The notes below the pieces were generated by a model. The model was not told where the DNA came from and did not search any database. It saw only the letters and a program-made list of their open reading frames with translations. The position numbers and the translations under genes are program-made. 64,000 nt of DNA. It comes from Marinobacter sediminicola (GTDB lineage: Bacteria; Pseudomonadota; Gammaproteobacteria; Pseudomonadales; Oleiphilaceae). Numbering within the stretch: the first letter of the stretch is position 1; every line of letters begins with the position of its first letter. The stretch is from contig NZ_JAVIXR010000001.1 of NCBI RefSeq assembly GCF_031157525.1, positions 310,001 to 374,000 of the forward strand. Reading direction: 5' to 3'. Of the stretch, positions 47,569 to 57,798 are shown piece by piece.

Positions 47569-47664
47569 AGGCCGATTACGCATTTTACTTTGCGACTGCA
47601 CCCTGTTTATTCATCGGTGCTGTTCGTAGGGTTTAAATTTAGCACGTTCAAAAGGCCGATCCCA

Positions 47665-49128
47665 ATGCTGCGAATTGTCGAAGAAGCTCTCACATTTGAT
47701 GATGTTCTATTGGTGCCCGGTTATTCCGAGGTTTTGCCACACCAAGTCGATCTCCGCACCAAACTTACTCGGGATATTACGCTGAACATCCCTCTGATAT
47801 CTGCGGCCATGGATACGGTAACCGATGCAGAGCTGGCAATTGCCATGGCCCAGGAAGGTGGCATAGGCATCATGCACAAAAACATGAGCCCGGACTATCA
47901 GGCTGCCGAAGTACGCCGAGTGAAGAAGTTTGAAAGTGGCGTAGTAAAAGATCCGATTACTGTTAGCCCGCAAAACACAGTGCGCGAGTTGGTGGAAATC
48001 ACCATGGCCAACAACATTTCCGGTTTGCCTGTGGTTGATGGCACTGAGCTGGTTGGCATAGTGACTGGTCGCGATATTCGTTTTGAAAGCAGCATGGATA
48101 CGCCTGTACACCAGATCATGACACCGAAAGACAAACTGGTGACGGTGCAAGAAGGCGCAAGCCTGGACGAAGTCAAAGAACTATTGCATCGCCACCGCAT
48201 TGAAAAAGTGTTGGTGGTTAATGCGGAATTCCAGCTTCGTGGCCTGATTACCGCTAAAGATATTCAAAAGTCGAAAGACTACCCGATGGCGTGCAAAGAC
48301 AGCCAGGGGCGCTTGCGAGTGGGCGCTGCGGTTGGCACCGGCGGCGACACCGAAGCACGCATTATTGCTCTGGCTGATGCCGGCGTGGATGTGATTGTTG
48401 TAGACACAGCTCACGGCCACTCAAAAGGCGTAATCGAGCGCGTTCGCTGGGTTAAAAAGCATTATCCGGATCTTCAGGTGATCGGCGGTAACATTGCCAC
48501 TGGGGAAGCGGCTATCGCCTTGGCCGACGCGGGAGTGGATGCTGTTAAGGTAGGCATAGGCCCGGGTTCCATTTGTACTACCCGTATTGTTGCCGGCGTG
48601 GGTGTACCGCAGATTTCTGCTGTATCCAGCGTTGCCGAAGCGCTGAAAGACCGTGATATCCCTATCATTGCTGATGGTGGTGTACGCTTCTCCGGTGATA
48701 TCTCCAAAGCTATTGTTGCCGGAGCACACTGCGTGATGATCGGCAGCTTGTTGGCGGGCACCGATGAGGCGCCTGGCGAAATCGAACTCTATCAAGGTCG
48801 TAGTTACAAAGCCTACCGTGGTATGGGGTCGTTGGGCGCTATGGGGCAGGGGTCAAGCGACCGTTACTTCCAGGATGCCAGCAAAGGTATTGAAAAACTT
48901 GTACCGGAAGGTATCGAAGGCCGTGTTGCCTGCAAAGGCCCCATGCGCAATATCATTCATCAGCTGATTGGAGGTCTGCGGGCATCCATGGGCTACACAG
49001 GAAGCGCCAACATGCCTGAAATGCGCACCAAGCCCAAGTTTGTTCGCATTACCGGTGCTGGCATGCGTGAGAGCCACGTGCACGATGTCACCATCACCAA
49101 AGAAGCGCCAAACTACCGCGTTAGCTGA
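47665..49128 (+). CDS. guaB: Inosine-5'-monophosphate dehydrogenase
   Basis: GuaB oxidises IMP to XMP with NAD, the committed step to GMP. The 487-residue protein has the [18 protein letters not shown] opening, two CBS domains (about 95-205), the catalytic cysteine in [13 protein letters not shown] (about 305), [14 protein letters not shown] and the flap [12 protein letters not shown] at 47665 matches the family start; the frame is open to 47590 but upstream residues are not conserved-looking. guaA follows after 62 bases containing a hairpin. Confidence 0.98.
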   Translation: MLRIVEEALTFDDVLLVPGYSEVLPHQVDLRTKLTRDITLNIPLISAAMDTVTDAELAIAMAQEGGIGIMHKNMSPDYQAAEVRRVKKFESGVVKDPITVSPQNTVRELVEITMANNISGLPVVDGTELVGIVTGRDIRFESSMDTPVHQIMTPKDKLVTVQEGASLDEVKELLHRHRIEKVLVVNAEFQLRGLITAKDIQKSKDYPMACKDSQGRLRVGAAVGTGGDTEARIIALADAGVDVIVVDTAHGHSKGVIERVRWVKKHYPDLQVIGGNIATGEAAIALADAGVDAVKVGIGPGSICTTRIVAGVGVPQISAVSSVAEALKDRDIPIIADGGVRFSGDISKAIVAGAHCVMIGSLLAGTDEAPGEIELYQGRSYKAYRGMGSLGAMGQGSSDRYFQDASKGIEKLVPEGIEGRVACKGPMRNIIHQLIGGLRASMGYTGSANMPEMRTKPKFVRITGAGMRESHVHDVTITKEAPNYRVS

Positions 49129-49143
49129 GAACAGACTGCCTGA

Positions 49144-49180
49144 GTGCGGCTCAGATCTGGGCCGCACAGCTTATTTTTTT
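49144..49180 (+). terminator. Terminator-like hairpin between guaB and guaA
   Basis: GTGCGGCTCAGA and TCTGGGCCGCAC are a self-complementary 24-base block (with one G-T pair), followed by AGC and a run of T (49171-49180, TTATTTTTTT). It has the look of an intrinsic terminator inside the guaBA operon, just before the guaA ribosome site; it may attenuate guaA rather than end the message. Confidence 0.6.
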
Positions 49181-49190
49181 CGAGGACTCT

Positions 49191-50768
49191 ATGGCCAATA
49201 ACATTCACGACCACCGTATCCTGATTCTGGATTTTGGTTCTCAGTACACTCAGCTAATTGCACGCCGTGTGCGCGAAGTAGGTGTTTACTGCGAAGTTCG
49301 CGCATTTGATATTACTGATGAAGAACTGAAAGAGTTCAACCCGAAGGGTATTTTGCTGGCCGGTGGTCCTGAATCGGTGACAGAGCTGGATTGCCCGCGC
49401 GCCCCGGACGGGCTGTTTGATCGCGGCATTCCGGTACTGGGCATCTGTTACGGCATGCAGACCATGGCCGAGCAAATGGGTGGCCGGGTTGCCAGTTCCG
49501 AAAAGCGTGAGTTTGGCTATGCTCAGGTAAAAGTGCGCGCCAAAGGCCCACTGTTGCAAGACATTACTGACCACCTGACAGTAACGGGCGATTCCCTGCT
49601 CGACGTGTGGATGAGCCATGGCGACAAGGTTGTGGCTATGCCGGAAGGCTTTGAACTGCTGGCTTCAACCGAAAGCGCGCCGATTGCGGCCATGCAAGAC
49701 GTGTCTCGCAACCTTTACGGGCTGCAGTTCCACCCGGAAGTGACCCACACCCTGCAAGGCAAACGCATTCTTGAGCACTTTGTGCTGTCCATTTGCGGCT
49801 GCGAAGCTTTGTGGACCCCTGCCAAGATTGTTGACGATGCGGTAGCGAAAATTCGTGAACAGGTGGGTACGGACAAGGTTCTGCTCGGCTTGTCGGGTGG
49901 CGTCGACTCCTCGGTGACTGCGGCACTGCTGCACAAGGCCATTGGCGATCAGCTTACCTGTGTGTTTGTCGATAACGGCCTGCTACGCCTGAACGAAGGC
50001 GATCAGGTAATGGATATGTTCGGCAACAGCATGGGTGTCAAAGTCATTCGCGCTGATGCGGAAGATCTTTTCCTTGCCAACCTCAAGGGCGTCAGCGACC
50101 CGGAGAAAAAGCGCAAGGTGATTGGTAATACCTTCATTGATGTGTTCGATGAAGAAGCCACGCGCATTAAAGATGTGAACTGGCTGGCCCAGGGCACCAT
50201 CTACCCGGACGTAATCGAGTCGGCCGCCTCTAAAACCGGCAAGGCCCATGTGATCAAGTCCCACCACAACGTGGGTGGACTGCCTGAAACCATGAAGCTG
50301 AAGCTGGTCGAGCCCCTGCGCGAACTGTTTAAAGATGAAGTTCGCCGCATTGGTCTCGAACTAGGCCTGCCATACGATATGGTCTATCGTCATCCGTTCC
50401 CGGGGCCAGGCTTGGGCGTGCGCATACTGGGTGAGGTGAAAAAAGAATACGCTGAAATTCTTCGCCGCGCCGATGCCATCTTCCTTGAAGAGCTGCACCG
50501 TGCAGATTTTTACCACAAGACCAGTCAGGCGTTTGCCGTATTCCTTCCGGTGAAATCGGTGGGTGTTGTGGGCGATGCCCGTCGCTACGAGTGGGTGATT
50601 GCGCTACGTGCCGTTGAAACCGTTGATTTCATGACAGCTCGCTGGGCGCACCTGCCGTACGATCTTCTGGAGACTGTGTCTAACCGCATTATCAACGAGA
50701 TCAGCGGTGTGTCACGGGTGACTTATGATGTGTCTTCCAAGCCGCCTGCGACGATTGAGTGGGAATGA
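49191..50768 (+). CDS. guaA: GMP synthase (glutamine-hydrolysing)
   Basis: GuaA aminates XMP to GMP. The 525-residue protein joins a class I glutamine amidotransferase domain (nucleophile Cys in [15 protein letters not shown] near residue 86, with His-Glu late in [10 protein letters not shown]) to an ATP-pyrophosphatase domain with the P-loop LSGGVDSSV (about 234) and a C-terminal dimerisation domain. It follows guaB as in E. coli. In Pseudomonas-type genomes tadA is next to guaA; here two other genes intervene. Confidence 0.98.
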   Translation: MANNIHDHRILILDFGSQYTQLIARRVREVGVYCEVRAFDITDEELKEFNPKGILLAGGPESVTELDCPRAPDGLFDRGIPVLGICYGMQTMAEQMGGRVASSEKREFGYAQVKVRAKGPLLQDITDHLTVTGDSLLDVWMSHGDKVVAMPEGFELLASTESAPIAAMQDVSRNLYGLQFHPEVTHTLQGKRILEHFVLSICGCEALWTPAKIVDDAVAKIREQVGTDKVLLGLSGGVDSSVTAALLHKAIGDQLTCVFVDNGLLRLNEGDQVMDMFGNSMGVKVIRADAEDLFLANLKGVSDPEKKRKVIGNTFIDVFDEEATRIKDVNWLAQGTIYPDVIESAASKTGKAHVIKSHHNVGGLPETMKLKLVEPLRELFKDEVRRIGLELGLPYDMVYRHPFPGPGLGVRILGEVKKEYAEILRRADAIFLEELHRADFYHKTSQAFAVFLPVKSVGVVGDARRYEWVIALRAVETVDFMTARWAHLPYDLLETVSNRIINEISGVSRVTYDVSSKPPATIEWE

Positions 50769-50812
50769 GTCTGGAGCCTGCAAGGGCAAATGCATAAACC
50801 AGGGTAGAGGCT

Positions 50813-52393
50813 TTGCCTGACAGGATGGCGACCGTTTCAAGGCACGCGCTGCGTGCCAGACGTATTTATATCCTGCTCGTTATCCTGTTTTTGCAGGGGT
50901 GCGCTCAGCTGCCCCCTCAAAATGCACCGTCGCCGTCATACGCCTTTGATCGCCCAAGTGAAACGCGCTTGGGCCGTCAGATTCAGCCCCACCTGCAGGA
51001 CCGATCAGGTTATTCCGGGTTTCTCATTCAGGATACTGGTCGCCAGGCTTTTCTACAGCGAGCTGCGCTGATAGAGACTGCCGAACAAAGTATTGATGCC
51101 CAGTACTACATCTGGAATAAAGACGTGTCAGGGACTTATCTGGCACAACGTCTGTTGGTGGCAGCTGACCGCGGTGTGCATGTGCGGCTGTTGCTCGACG
51201 ATGTGAACCTGGACGGTCGCGACACCATGCTCGCCGCGCTGGACCACCACCCCAATATCGAGATTTCCATTTACAATCCCTTTGCGGTTCGCTCAGGCAT
51301 TGGTAAATGGCTGAGCTTCGTAGTCGACTTTCAGCGCCTCAACCAGCGTATGCACAACAAGACCTTCGTGGTCGACGGTGCATTGGGGATCATGGGCGGG
51401 CGTAATATCGGGGATGAGTACTTCGATCTACACCCACAGATGAATTTTCGTGACCGGGATGTTCTGGTTGCAGGGCCGATTGTTGCTGACCTTTCGGAAA
51501 ATTTCGATGCGTTCTGGAGCAGCGCATCAAGCTACCCCATTCGCCAGTTGGAGCCTGATGCTGAGCAGGAACTGAGTTTAAGCTCACAGCTGGACCAGCT
51601 GCGCGCGAGCGCTTCCGGTACAAGTAGGCTCACCCAGGTGCCGCCGCAAAATGCAGCTCAAGCGCTTGAGTATATGGCCCGAGTGTTGTCCGAAGTAACT
51701 TGGGCGGAAGCGGAGCTGGTGTTCGATTCGCCGGTGGTAGATGGTGACACGGATACGGACCACCCCCAACGCGCTGCCGAGACGCTGCTCCAACTCGTTG
51801 AGCAGACCGATGAGGAAATTCTGGTGGAATCCGCGTACCTCATTCTGGGCGATGAGCAGCTCGATATACTGGAACAGATCAGCGAGCGCGGTGTTCGTGT
51901 CATGGCCCTGACCAACTCCCTGGCCTCTAACGACCTCACCACGAACCATGCGGGCTACGCACGCCGTCGCGGCGCGATGCTCGATAATGGGCTGGAACTT
52001 TATGAACTGCGGCCGGATGCGGCAGCCTGCTCCAACTGGATAAAGATGCCGGGTTTCTGCACTGAAGGAATGGTGGGTTTGCATGCAAAATCCGCAGTAT
52101 TTGATCGTAAAATCGTGTACATCGGTTCGCTTAATATCAACCTGCGTTCGATCTACCTGAATTCTGAAACCGTGTTAGTAATCCACAGCCCCCAGCTGGC
52201 AGCGCAGCTTGCGCACGACATTGAAGCCGCAATGGCGCCGGAGAACAGCTGGCAGGTAACCCGAGAGGCCAATGGGGAGTTGCTTTGGTCAGCGGGCGAA
52301 GAGCAATCCTGGACCCACGAGCCAGCCACAGGATTCTGGCGGCGATTCAAATCCGGCTTCTTCAGCTTGTTGCCCATCGAGAAATATCTGTAG
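50813..52393 (+). CDS. Phospholipase D / cardiolipin synthase-like lipoprotein
   Basis: The 526-residue protein carries two HKD motifs: MHNKTFVVDGALGIMGGRNIGDEYFD (about 182-207) and LHAKSAVFDRKIVYIGSLNINLRS (about 423-446), so it belongs to the phospholipase D/cardiolipin synthase superfamily, nearest to ClsC/YmdC. Before them is a lipoprotein signal with the lipobox LFLQGC (about 24-29), implying attachment to a membrane in the periplasm. Start is TTG at 50813 (AGGGTAGAGG upstream) or ATG at 50825; both precede the signal. It sits between guaA and an FNT-family gene. Substrate is unknown. Confidence 0.85.
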   Translation: MPDRMATVSRHALRARRIYILLVILFLQGCAQLPPQNAPSPSYAFDRPSETRLGRQIQPHLQDRSGYSGFLIQDTGRQAFLQRAALIETAEQSIDAQYYIWNKDVSGTYLAQRLLVAADRGVHVRLLLDDVNLDGRDTMLAALDHHPNIEISIYNPFAVRSGIGKWLSFVVDFQRLNQRMHNKTFVVDGALGIMGGRNIGDEYFDLHPQMNFRDRDVLVAGPIVADLSENFDAFWSSASSYPIRQLEPDAEQELSLSSQLDQLRASASGTSRLTQVPPQNAAQALEYMARVLSEVTWAEAELVFDSPVVDGDTDTDHPQRAAETLLQLVEQTDEEILVESAYLILGDEQLDILEQISERGVRVMALTNSLASNDLTTNHAGYARRRGAMLDNGLELYELRPDAAACSNWIKMPGFCTEGMVGLHAKSAVFDRKIVYIGSLNINLRSIYLNSETVLVIHSPQLAAQLAHDIEAAMAPENSWQVTREANGELLWSAGEEQSWTHEPATGFWRRFKSGFFSLLPIEKYL

Positions 52394-52534
52394 TTTCAGC
52401 TATTAGCTTGCCTGGCCATGGGATACGGCACGCATTACTCTGGCGCACTGCTACTATAGTTACTTGAGGCAAGTTCCCAGGCGACTGAATCTTGCACTGG
52501 CAGGAGCAGTTTCACATGCCAACAGGACAGTTCA

Positions 52535-53467
52535 ATGAGTGACGCCAAAGCCGATCGAAATACCGCCTCCGGAAAGAAAGCCGGCAAATCTTCAGATGAT
52601 CAAGAGGCGAGTGCCAAGGCGCAGGATCGAGAGTCTCGCGAACAAACGCCAACGCCTAGTGAAAAGTCGCTGACGCCAAAGGAGCGCGATTCTGTTGCTG
52701 AGCGTGGCAACTTATCACCTCTGACGGTCTACTCCATTGTTTTGCGGGAGGGCGAAGATGAGCTGCAACGGCCAAAAATGTCACTCTGGTGGTCGGGTGT
52801 GGCGGCGGGTGTCGGAATTTCCACCTCGGTTCTCGTTGAGGGAATAATTCGCTCCAATCTTGGTTCGGATCACCCCTACCTTACGTTGATTGAAAGCTTG
52901 GGTTATTCGTTCGGGTTTGTACTGGTTATCCTGTGCCGGCTTCAGCTGTTTACTGAAAATACCATTACGGTCGTCTTGCCGGTTTTGGCTAAACCGACGC
53001 GGAACCTTCTTGCATGTAGCGCTCGCCTTTGGGGGATTGTGCTCACAGCCAACTTATTCGGTACATTCCTCACCGCAGCCATGGGTGTTCACAGCGGGAT
53101 TATTTCCACCGAAACCCTCGCAGCGATTCTTGAGATATCCCATCACTTGGCAGCGCTGACCCCGGTCGAGACGTTCCTGCGCGGCATTCCATCCGGATTC
53201 TTTATTGCGGCAATGGTGTGGATGCTGCCTTCAGCGAAGGGGTCTGAGGTGTTTGTGATCGTCATGTTTACCTGGTTGATTGCAGCAGGCGGCTTTACCC
53301 ATGTGATTGCCGGATCAAACGAGATTTTCACTCTGGTACTCAATGGAGATATGAATATGTTTACCGCACTGGGCTATCATATTTTCCCGGTACTGATTGG
53401 CAACATCCTGGGAGGCACAGGTTTATTTGCCATGCTGGCCTATGGTCAGGTGCATGAAGAAATGTAA
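52535..53467 (+). CDS. Formate/nitrite transporter (FNT) family membrane protein, YfdC-like
   Basis: This 310-residue protein has a charged, disordered N-terminus of about 70 residues (rich in K, S, E and T) and then six membrane helices typical of the FNT fold, starting at KMSLWWSGVAAGVGISTSVLVEG, with VLVILCRLQLFTENT and FTHVIAGSNEIFTLVL. The E. coli relative is YfdC. Channel substrate cannot be read; some FNT members carry formate, nitrite or hydrosulfide. It follows the phospholipase-D-like gene by about 140 bases and precedes tadA. Confidence 0.8.
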   Translation: MSDAKADRNTASGKKAGKSSDDQEASAKAQDRESREQTPTPSEKSLTPKERDSVAERGNLSPLTVYSIVLREGEDELQRPKMSLWWSGVAAGVGISTSVLVEGIIRSNLGSDHPYLTLIESLGYSFGFVLVILCRLQLFTENTITVVLPVLAKPTRNLLACSARLWGIVLTANLFGTFLTAAMGVHSGIISTETLAAILEISHHLAALTPVETFLRGIPSGFFIAAMVWMLPSAKGSEVFVIVMFTWLIAAGGFTHVIAGSNEIFTLVLNGDMNMFTALGYHIFPVLIGNILGGTGLFAMLAYGQVHEEM

Positions 53468-53494
53468 TGCGGCTCCGCGTACTGGGAGAAGGCC

Positions 53495-53522
53495 TTTCCA
53501 TTAGTACACTCATGGTTATAAT
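53495..53522 (+). promoter_or_regulatory. Candidate promoter of tadA-galE
   Basis: TTTCCA (53495-53500) and TATAAT (53517-53522) lie 16 bases apart, about 80 bases before the tadA start. Confidence 0.5.
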
Positions 53523-53600
53523 GTTTCGCCTCTACCTGGGCTATCCCTAGGTCATCCGAGTACCAGCGTACCTCCCGAACCTTCGTGAGCAGATTTATCT

Positions 53601-54104
53601 ATGCCCGCTTCAGAAAACAGTGATGAGTACTGGATGGCCCGAGCGCTTACATTGGCAAACCGGGGGGCGTCGTTAGGAGAGGTGCCTGTTGGTGCGGTTG
53701 TTGTTCTCGACGGCAAGGAGTTAGGTTCCGGCTTTAATGTACCCATTTCAGGTTGCGACCCTACTGCCCACGCAGAGATTTGCGCTTTGCGTGATGCGGC
53801 CGCAAGGATAGGGAACTACCGCCTTGCCGGGGCAACCCTTTACGTCACCCTGGAACCCTGCACCATGTGTGTTGGCGCCATTGTGCATAGTCGCATAAGT
53901 CGTCTTGTATATGGAGCTCTCGAGCCCAAGGCCGGCGCGGTTGAATCTGCACGGCGCACATTGGACGAGCCACAGTTAAACTGGCAAGTGGAAACGCTGG
54001 GCGGCATCCTGCAGAATGAATGCAGCCAAGTGATCAGCGACTTTTTCAGCCGTAGGCGGGCCGAAATCCGGCAACGGCGCAAACAGAATTCAGGGAAGGA
54101 GTAG
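53601..54104 (+). CDS. tadA: tRNA-specific adenosine deaminase TadA
   Basis: TadA deaminates A34 to inosine in tRNA-Arg(ACG). The 167-residue protein has the zinc and catalytic motif HAEICALRDAA (about 59) and PCTMCVGAIVHSRI (about 86-99), a MARALTLANRGASLGEVPVGAVVV opening and a basic C-terminal tail. It ends 6 bases before galE, so the two are probably co-transcribed, an accidental partnership functionally. Confidence 0.96.
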   Translation: MPASENSDEYWMARALTLANRGASLGEVPVGAVVVLDGKELGSGFNVPISGCDPTAHAEICALRDAAARIGNYRLAGATLYVTLEPCTMCVGAIVHSRISRLVYGALEPKAGAVESARRTLDEPQLNWQVETLGGILQNECSQVISDFFSRRRAEIRQRRKQNSGKE

Positions 54105-54110
54105 TTCTGC

Positions 54111-55106
54111 ATGAAAGTACTAGTAACCGGCGGCGCCGGGTATATCGGCAGCCATGTGGTGCGTCAACTGGCCGAGGCCGGTCATGATATTGTCGTTTTT
54201 GATAATCTCTCAACGGGTTACCGCTGGGCTGTCACTGCTGGCGAGTTGGTTGTGGGTGATCTGGCCAACGAAGCCGAGATTGACGATGTGTTCTCCAGCC
54301 ACCAGTTTGAGGCCGTTCTGCACTTCGCGGCCAACATTGTGGTGCCGGAGTCTATGACCAACCCACTCAAGTACTACAGCAACAACACCCGTAACACTCT
54401 GAACCTGCTGAAGGCTGTTGATAAGTACAAAGTACCGTACATGGTTTTTTCTTCAACGGCCGCGGTGTACGGAATGCCCGAACAGACGGTTCTTACGGAA
54501 GATTTACCCCTTGCCCCCATTAATCCGTATGGCGCATCCAAGATGATGAGCGAGCGGATGATTATGGATTTGGCTGCCGCGTCCGGCCTTAACTACGTTG
54601 TGCTGCGCTACTTCAACGTGGCTGGCGCTAATCCGGACGGATTACTCGGCCAGGCAACACCGGAAGCCACTCACCTGATAAAAGTGGCCTGTGAATGCGT
54701 GACCGGACAGCGGGATGGCATGAGCATCTTTGGCACCGACTATGACACCAGTGATGGCACCTGCGTGCGGGATTACATTCACGTGGAAGATCTCGCAAGC
54801 GCCCATGTTATGGCGCTGGATTATATGGCCCGTGGTGGCGAGTCGAAAGTCATGAACTGCGGTTATGGCCGTGGGTTTACGGTGCGTGAAGTGATTGATG
54901 TGGTTCGCAAGCAATCCGGTGTTGATTTCCCGGTAGCTGAAACGGGCCGCAGGGCGGGTGACCCCGGTGCGCTGATGGCAGATAATGCACTGATTAAGAA
55001 GACCCTCGGTTGGCAACCTGCCTACGATAATCTGGAAACGATTGTTGGCACTGCGTTGGCATGGGAAGCGATCTGGCAGAAGAAGAAAGAAGCGGCTGGC
55101 CAGTAA
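54111..55106 (+). CDS. galE: UDP-glucose 4-epimerase
   Basis: GalE interconverts UDP-glucose and UDP-galactose (or the N-acetyl forms), supplying surface polysaccharides. The 331-residue extended SDR protein has VTGGAGYIGSHVVRQLAEAG, FDNLSTGYRWAV, the FSSTAAVYG serine/threonine region and the catalytic Tyr and Lys of NPYGASKMM (about 140-144), followed by LRYFNVAGANPDG. It is followed by ugd after 38 bases, a natural pair of nucleotide-sugar genes. Substrate preference is not determined. Confidence 0.92.
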   Translation: MKVLVTGGAGYIGSHVVRQLAEAGHDIVVFDNLSTGYRWAVTAGELVVGDLANEAEIDDVFSSHQFEAVLHFAANIVVPESMTNPLKYYSNNTRNTLNLLKAVDKYKVPYMVFSSTAAVYGMPEQTVLTEDLPLAPINPYGASKMMSERMIMDLAAASGLNYVVLRYFNVAGANPDGLLGQATPEATHLIKVACECVTGQRDGMSIFGTDYDTSDGTCVRDYIHVEDLASAHVMALDYMARGGESKVMNCGYGRGFTVREVIDVVRKQSGVDFPVAETGRRAGDPGALMADNALIKKTLGWQPAYDNLETIVGTALAWEAIWQKKKEAAGQ

Positions 55107-55144
55107 TAGACTGTTTTTTAATTTAAAATATCGGGATTTAACGG

Positions 55145-56488
55145 ATGAAAATAACGATTTTTGGTACCGGATATGTCGGGCTTGTGACCGGTGCGTGTCT
55201 GGCGGATGTTGGCCATGAAGTACTTTGCATGGACGTTGATCAGGCTAAGATCGATAAGCTAAAGAATGGCCAGATTCCCATTTTTGAGCCTGGGCTGGAT
55301 AATATTGTAAAGCATACCGTAGAAGCCGGTCGCCTGGCGTTCACAACGGATGTTCAGGAAGCTGTGAAGCACGGTACGCTGCAGTTTATCGCAGTGGGTA
55401 CACCGCCGGATGAAGATGGCTCTGCGGATATGCAGTACGTGACAGCGGTCGCTAAGTCTATTGGCCAGTACATGGATGACTATAAAGTTATCGTGGATAA
55501 ATCCACGGTGCCGGTTGGTACTGGCGATAAGGTAGCCGCTGCAGTAAAAGCGCAGCTTGATAGCCGTGGCCTGGACCTCGAGTTTGATGTGGTTTCGAAC
55601 CCCGAGTTCCTCAAGGAAGGTGCGGCGATCAACGATTTCATGAAGCCCGACCGCATCATCATCGGAACGGACAGCGAAAAGGCATCGGACCTGCTTCGGG
55701 AAGTCTATTACCCGTTCAACCGAAGCCACGATCGCATGATTTTCATGGACATTCGCTCTGCCGAGCTGACCAAGTACGCCGCCAACTCCATGCTGGCGAC
55801 CAAAATCAGTTTCATGAACGAGATAGCCAACCTGGCTGAGCGTTTGGGTGCCGATATTGAAGCGGTTCGTCGTGGCATAGGCTCAGACCCCCGGATCGGC
55901 TACCACTTCATCTATCCCGGTTGTGGTTACGGTGGTTCGTGTTTCCCCAAAGATGTTCAGGCGCTGGCTCGGACCGCTGCAAACTCCGGGTACGATGCCC
56001 GTTTGCTCAATGCTGTAGAAGCAGTGAACTACGCTCAGAAACACGTGCTGTTTGACAAGATCAGCCATTATTTCGATGGCGACTTGAAAGGGAAGGTCGT
56101 CGCAATCTGGGGTTTGGCATTCAAGCCAAATACCGACGACATGCGCGAAGCTTCAGCACGCACGTTGATGGAAGATCTCTGGAAAGCGGGTGCAACTGTT
56201 CAGGCGTTTGATCCGGAATCCATGGAAGAAACCCAGCGCATCTACGGTGATCACGAAGGTTTGACGCTTTGCGGTACGAAAGAGCAGACACTTCGCGGTG
56301 CAGACGTACTGGCGATTTGTACGGAGTGGAAAGAATTCCGTTCTCCGGATTTCGACGCCATCAAATCTGCACTGCGCGAGCCTGTCATATTTGACGGCCG
56401 AAATCTTTACGAGCCGGAAATACTGGATCGCCACGGATTGATTTACTACGCCATCGGTCGCGGACGCAATCAATTCCAGGTGAAGTGA
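55145..56488 (+). CDS. ugd: UDP-glucose 6-dehydrogenase
   Basis: Ugd oxidises UDP-glucose to UDP-glucuronate for capsule or LPS sugars. The 447-residue protein has the NAD-binding [20 protein letters not shown], the [18 protein letters not shown] segment, and the catalytic cysteine in [18 protein letters not shown] (about residue 265), with the C-terminal UDP-binding domain ending [12 protein letters not shown]. It shares an upstream AT-rich leader with galE. A HIT protein gene follows 22 bases later. Confidence 0.94.
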   Translation: MKITIFGTGYVGLVTGACLADVGHEVLCMDVDQAKIDKLKNGQIPIFEPGLDNIVKHTVEAGRLAFTTDVQEAVKHGTLQFIAVGTPPDEDGSADMQYVTAVAKSIGQYMDDYKVIVDKSTVPVGTGDKVAAAVKAQLDSRGLDLEFDVVSNPEFLKEGAAINDFMKPDRIIIGTDSEKASDLLREVYYPFNRSHDRMIFMDIRSAELTKYAANSMLATKISFMNEIANLAERLGADIEAVRRGIGSDPRIGYHFIYPGCGYGGSCFPKDVQALARTAANSGYDARLLNAVEAVNYAQKHVLFDKISHYFDGDLKGKVVAIWGLAFKPNTDDMREASARTLMEDLWKAGATVQAFDPESMEETQRIYGDHEGLTLCGTKEQTLRGADVLAICTEWKEFRSPDFDAIKSALREPVIFDGRNLYEPEILDRHGLIYYAIGRGRNQFQVK

Positions 56489-56510
56489 ACCGGCAGGCAG
56501 GAGCGAGGTG

Positions 56511-56939
56511 ATGCAGGATCAGGAATTTCGTCTTCATGAGCGGCTGGCAGCCGACACCGTCAGTCTTGGCCGTACCAGCCTATGCGAAATCCGGCTGATG
56601 AATGATAAAACCTGGCCCTGGGTTTTGCTGGTGCCGGCGTTGGTCGGCATTCGTGAGATCTACGAGTTAAGCCCGGATCAGCAGCATCGGCTAATGCGCG
56701 AATCCTCAGCGCTCAGTCGTGGCATGATGGTAGCCTTTGGTGGTGACAAAATGAACGTGGCCGCGCTCGGGAATATGGTTCCCCAGCTACACCTGCATCA
56801 CATCGTCCGTTTTGAGGGTGATCCGGCCTGGCCGGGGCCTGTGTGGGGTAAGCAGCCGCCAGTTCCTTACGAAAAGCATGAGCTGGCGGAAGTCAGGCTT
56901 TCTTTGGCGACTGTGTTGTCTGAAATTGCCGCTTGCTGA
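56511..56939 (+). CDS. HIT-domain protein
   Basis: This protein of 142 residues has the histidine-triad core MVPQLHLHHIVRFEGDPAWPGPVWG (HLHH within residues about 87-100), which marks the HIT superfamily of nucleotide-binding hydrolases/transferases. AGGAG lies upstream of ATG 56511; a GTG three bases earlier is possible. It is the last gene in the galE-ugd run; the biological substrate is unknown. Confidence 0.9.
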   Translation: MQDQEFRLHERLAADTVSLGRTSLCEIRLMNDKTWPWVLLVPALVGIREIYELSPDQQHRLMRESSALSRGMMVAFGGDKMNVAALGNMVPQLHLHHIVRFEGDPAWPGPVWGKQPPVPYEKHELAEVRLSLATVLSEIAAC

Positions 56940-56963
56940 GCATTTTTTGCTCGCCAGCGGGCT

Positions 56964-57605
56964 TTATCGAATGGACGCGTGTCGGGCCATCATTTGCGAG
57001 CCGATCAGAATCATCCTGAGTTCGGTTTTTAGTTTGATCGTCAGCTCCTCCCGCTCTTTCGGCGTCGCATCCAGCGCGTCGGCTCCCTGGTTGAATACCA
57101 GTGTTACCATCGCCTCAGCGACCACTCGTGCATCAGACAAAGGCTTGTTTTGCTCTTCCGCAAATCGCCGCAAGTCGTCGGCCAGCTCGGTTACGAAATG
57201 ATCAATCTCGGCTTTGATGGCCGTTCGAAAGGGTTTGGAGCCGCCCGTGCGTTCACGGAGCATTAGCCGGAACAGATTGGCGTTCTTGCCAAGATACTCC
57301 ATGAAGGTGTCAACAGAGGTTGAGATAGCACTGCCATCCCTCGCAATGCGTTTGCGGGCCTGGCGCATTAGCTGCCGCAAAGCCACGCCGCCTTCGTCTA
57401 CAAGCACCAGCCCCAGTTCATCCAGATCGACAAAGTGGCGATAGAAAGACGTTGGCGCAATGCCGGCCTGCCTTGCGACTTCACGCAGGCTAAGGCTTCC
57501 AAATCCTCGATCGGGGCTCAACTGGGCGAGAGCCGCATCCATAAGGGAACGCCGGGTGAGGAGTTTCTGCTCGGCTCTGGTTGACAAGGTTGCGGCTCCA
57601 ATCAT
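56964..57605 (-). CDS. fabR: TetR-family regulator FabR
   Basis: The 213-residue protein matches E. coli FabR, repressor of unsaturated fatty-acid synthesis genes: TRRSLMDAALAQLS, the helix-turn-helix SLREVARQAGIAPTSFYRHFVDLDELGLVLVDEGG, LRQLMRQARKRIA, and the effector-domain segments TFMEYLGKNANLFRLMLRERTGG and AEAMVTLVFNQGADALD. The related Pseudomonas regulator DesT is an alternative. It is divergent from aspS with the inverted repeat at 57720-57737 between them. Confidence 0.85.
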   Translation of the reverse strand: MIGAATLSTRAEQKLLTRRSLMDAALAQLSPDRGFGSLSLREVARQAGIAPTSFYRHFVDLDELGLVLVDEGGVALRQLMRQARKRIARDGSAISTSVDTFMEYLGKNANLFRLMLRERTGGSKPFRTAIKAEIDHFVTELADDLRRFAEEQNKPLSDARVVAEAMVTLVFNQGADALDATPKEREELTIKLKTELRMILIGSQMMARHASIR

Positions 57606-57706
57606 GCGTGAGAGCAGTAGTCTAGCGGTCTGTTCACCGCGAGGGAACCTTTGAGCAAAGACTGCGTCGGGGTATTTTGCTGTTTTTTGTTCGGGGCTAA
57701 ACAGGC

Positions 57707-57735
57707 CTGATTTTCACTGCCATTATGTTTATAAT
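57707..57735 (+). promoter_or_regulatory. Candidate aspS promoter
   Basis: A perfect TATAAT (57730-57735) with a weak CTGATT 17 bases upstream (57707-57712), 63 bases before the aspS start. It overlaps the inverted repeat at 57720-57737. Confidence 0.5.
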
Positions 57736-57737
57736 GG
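57720..57737. repeat. Perfect 7-bp inverted repeat overlapping the aspS -10
   Basis: CCATTAT and ATAATGG separated by GTTT. The palindrome covers the TATAAT box, a good place for a repressor; the adjacent FabR-type gene is one candidate binder, unproven. Confidence 0.55.
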
Positions 57738-57798
57738 GCGGCTTTCGGACTTTATTCTCAAGCACCAAACACTTACACCAGACACTACGGGAACCGGT

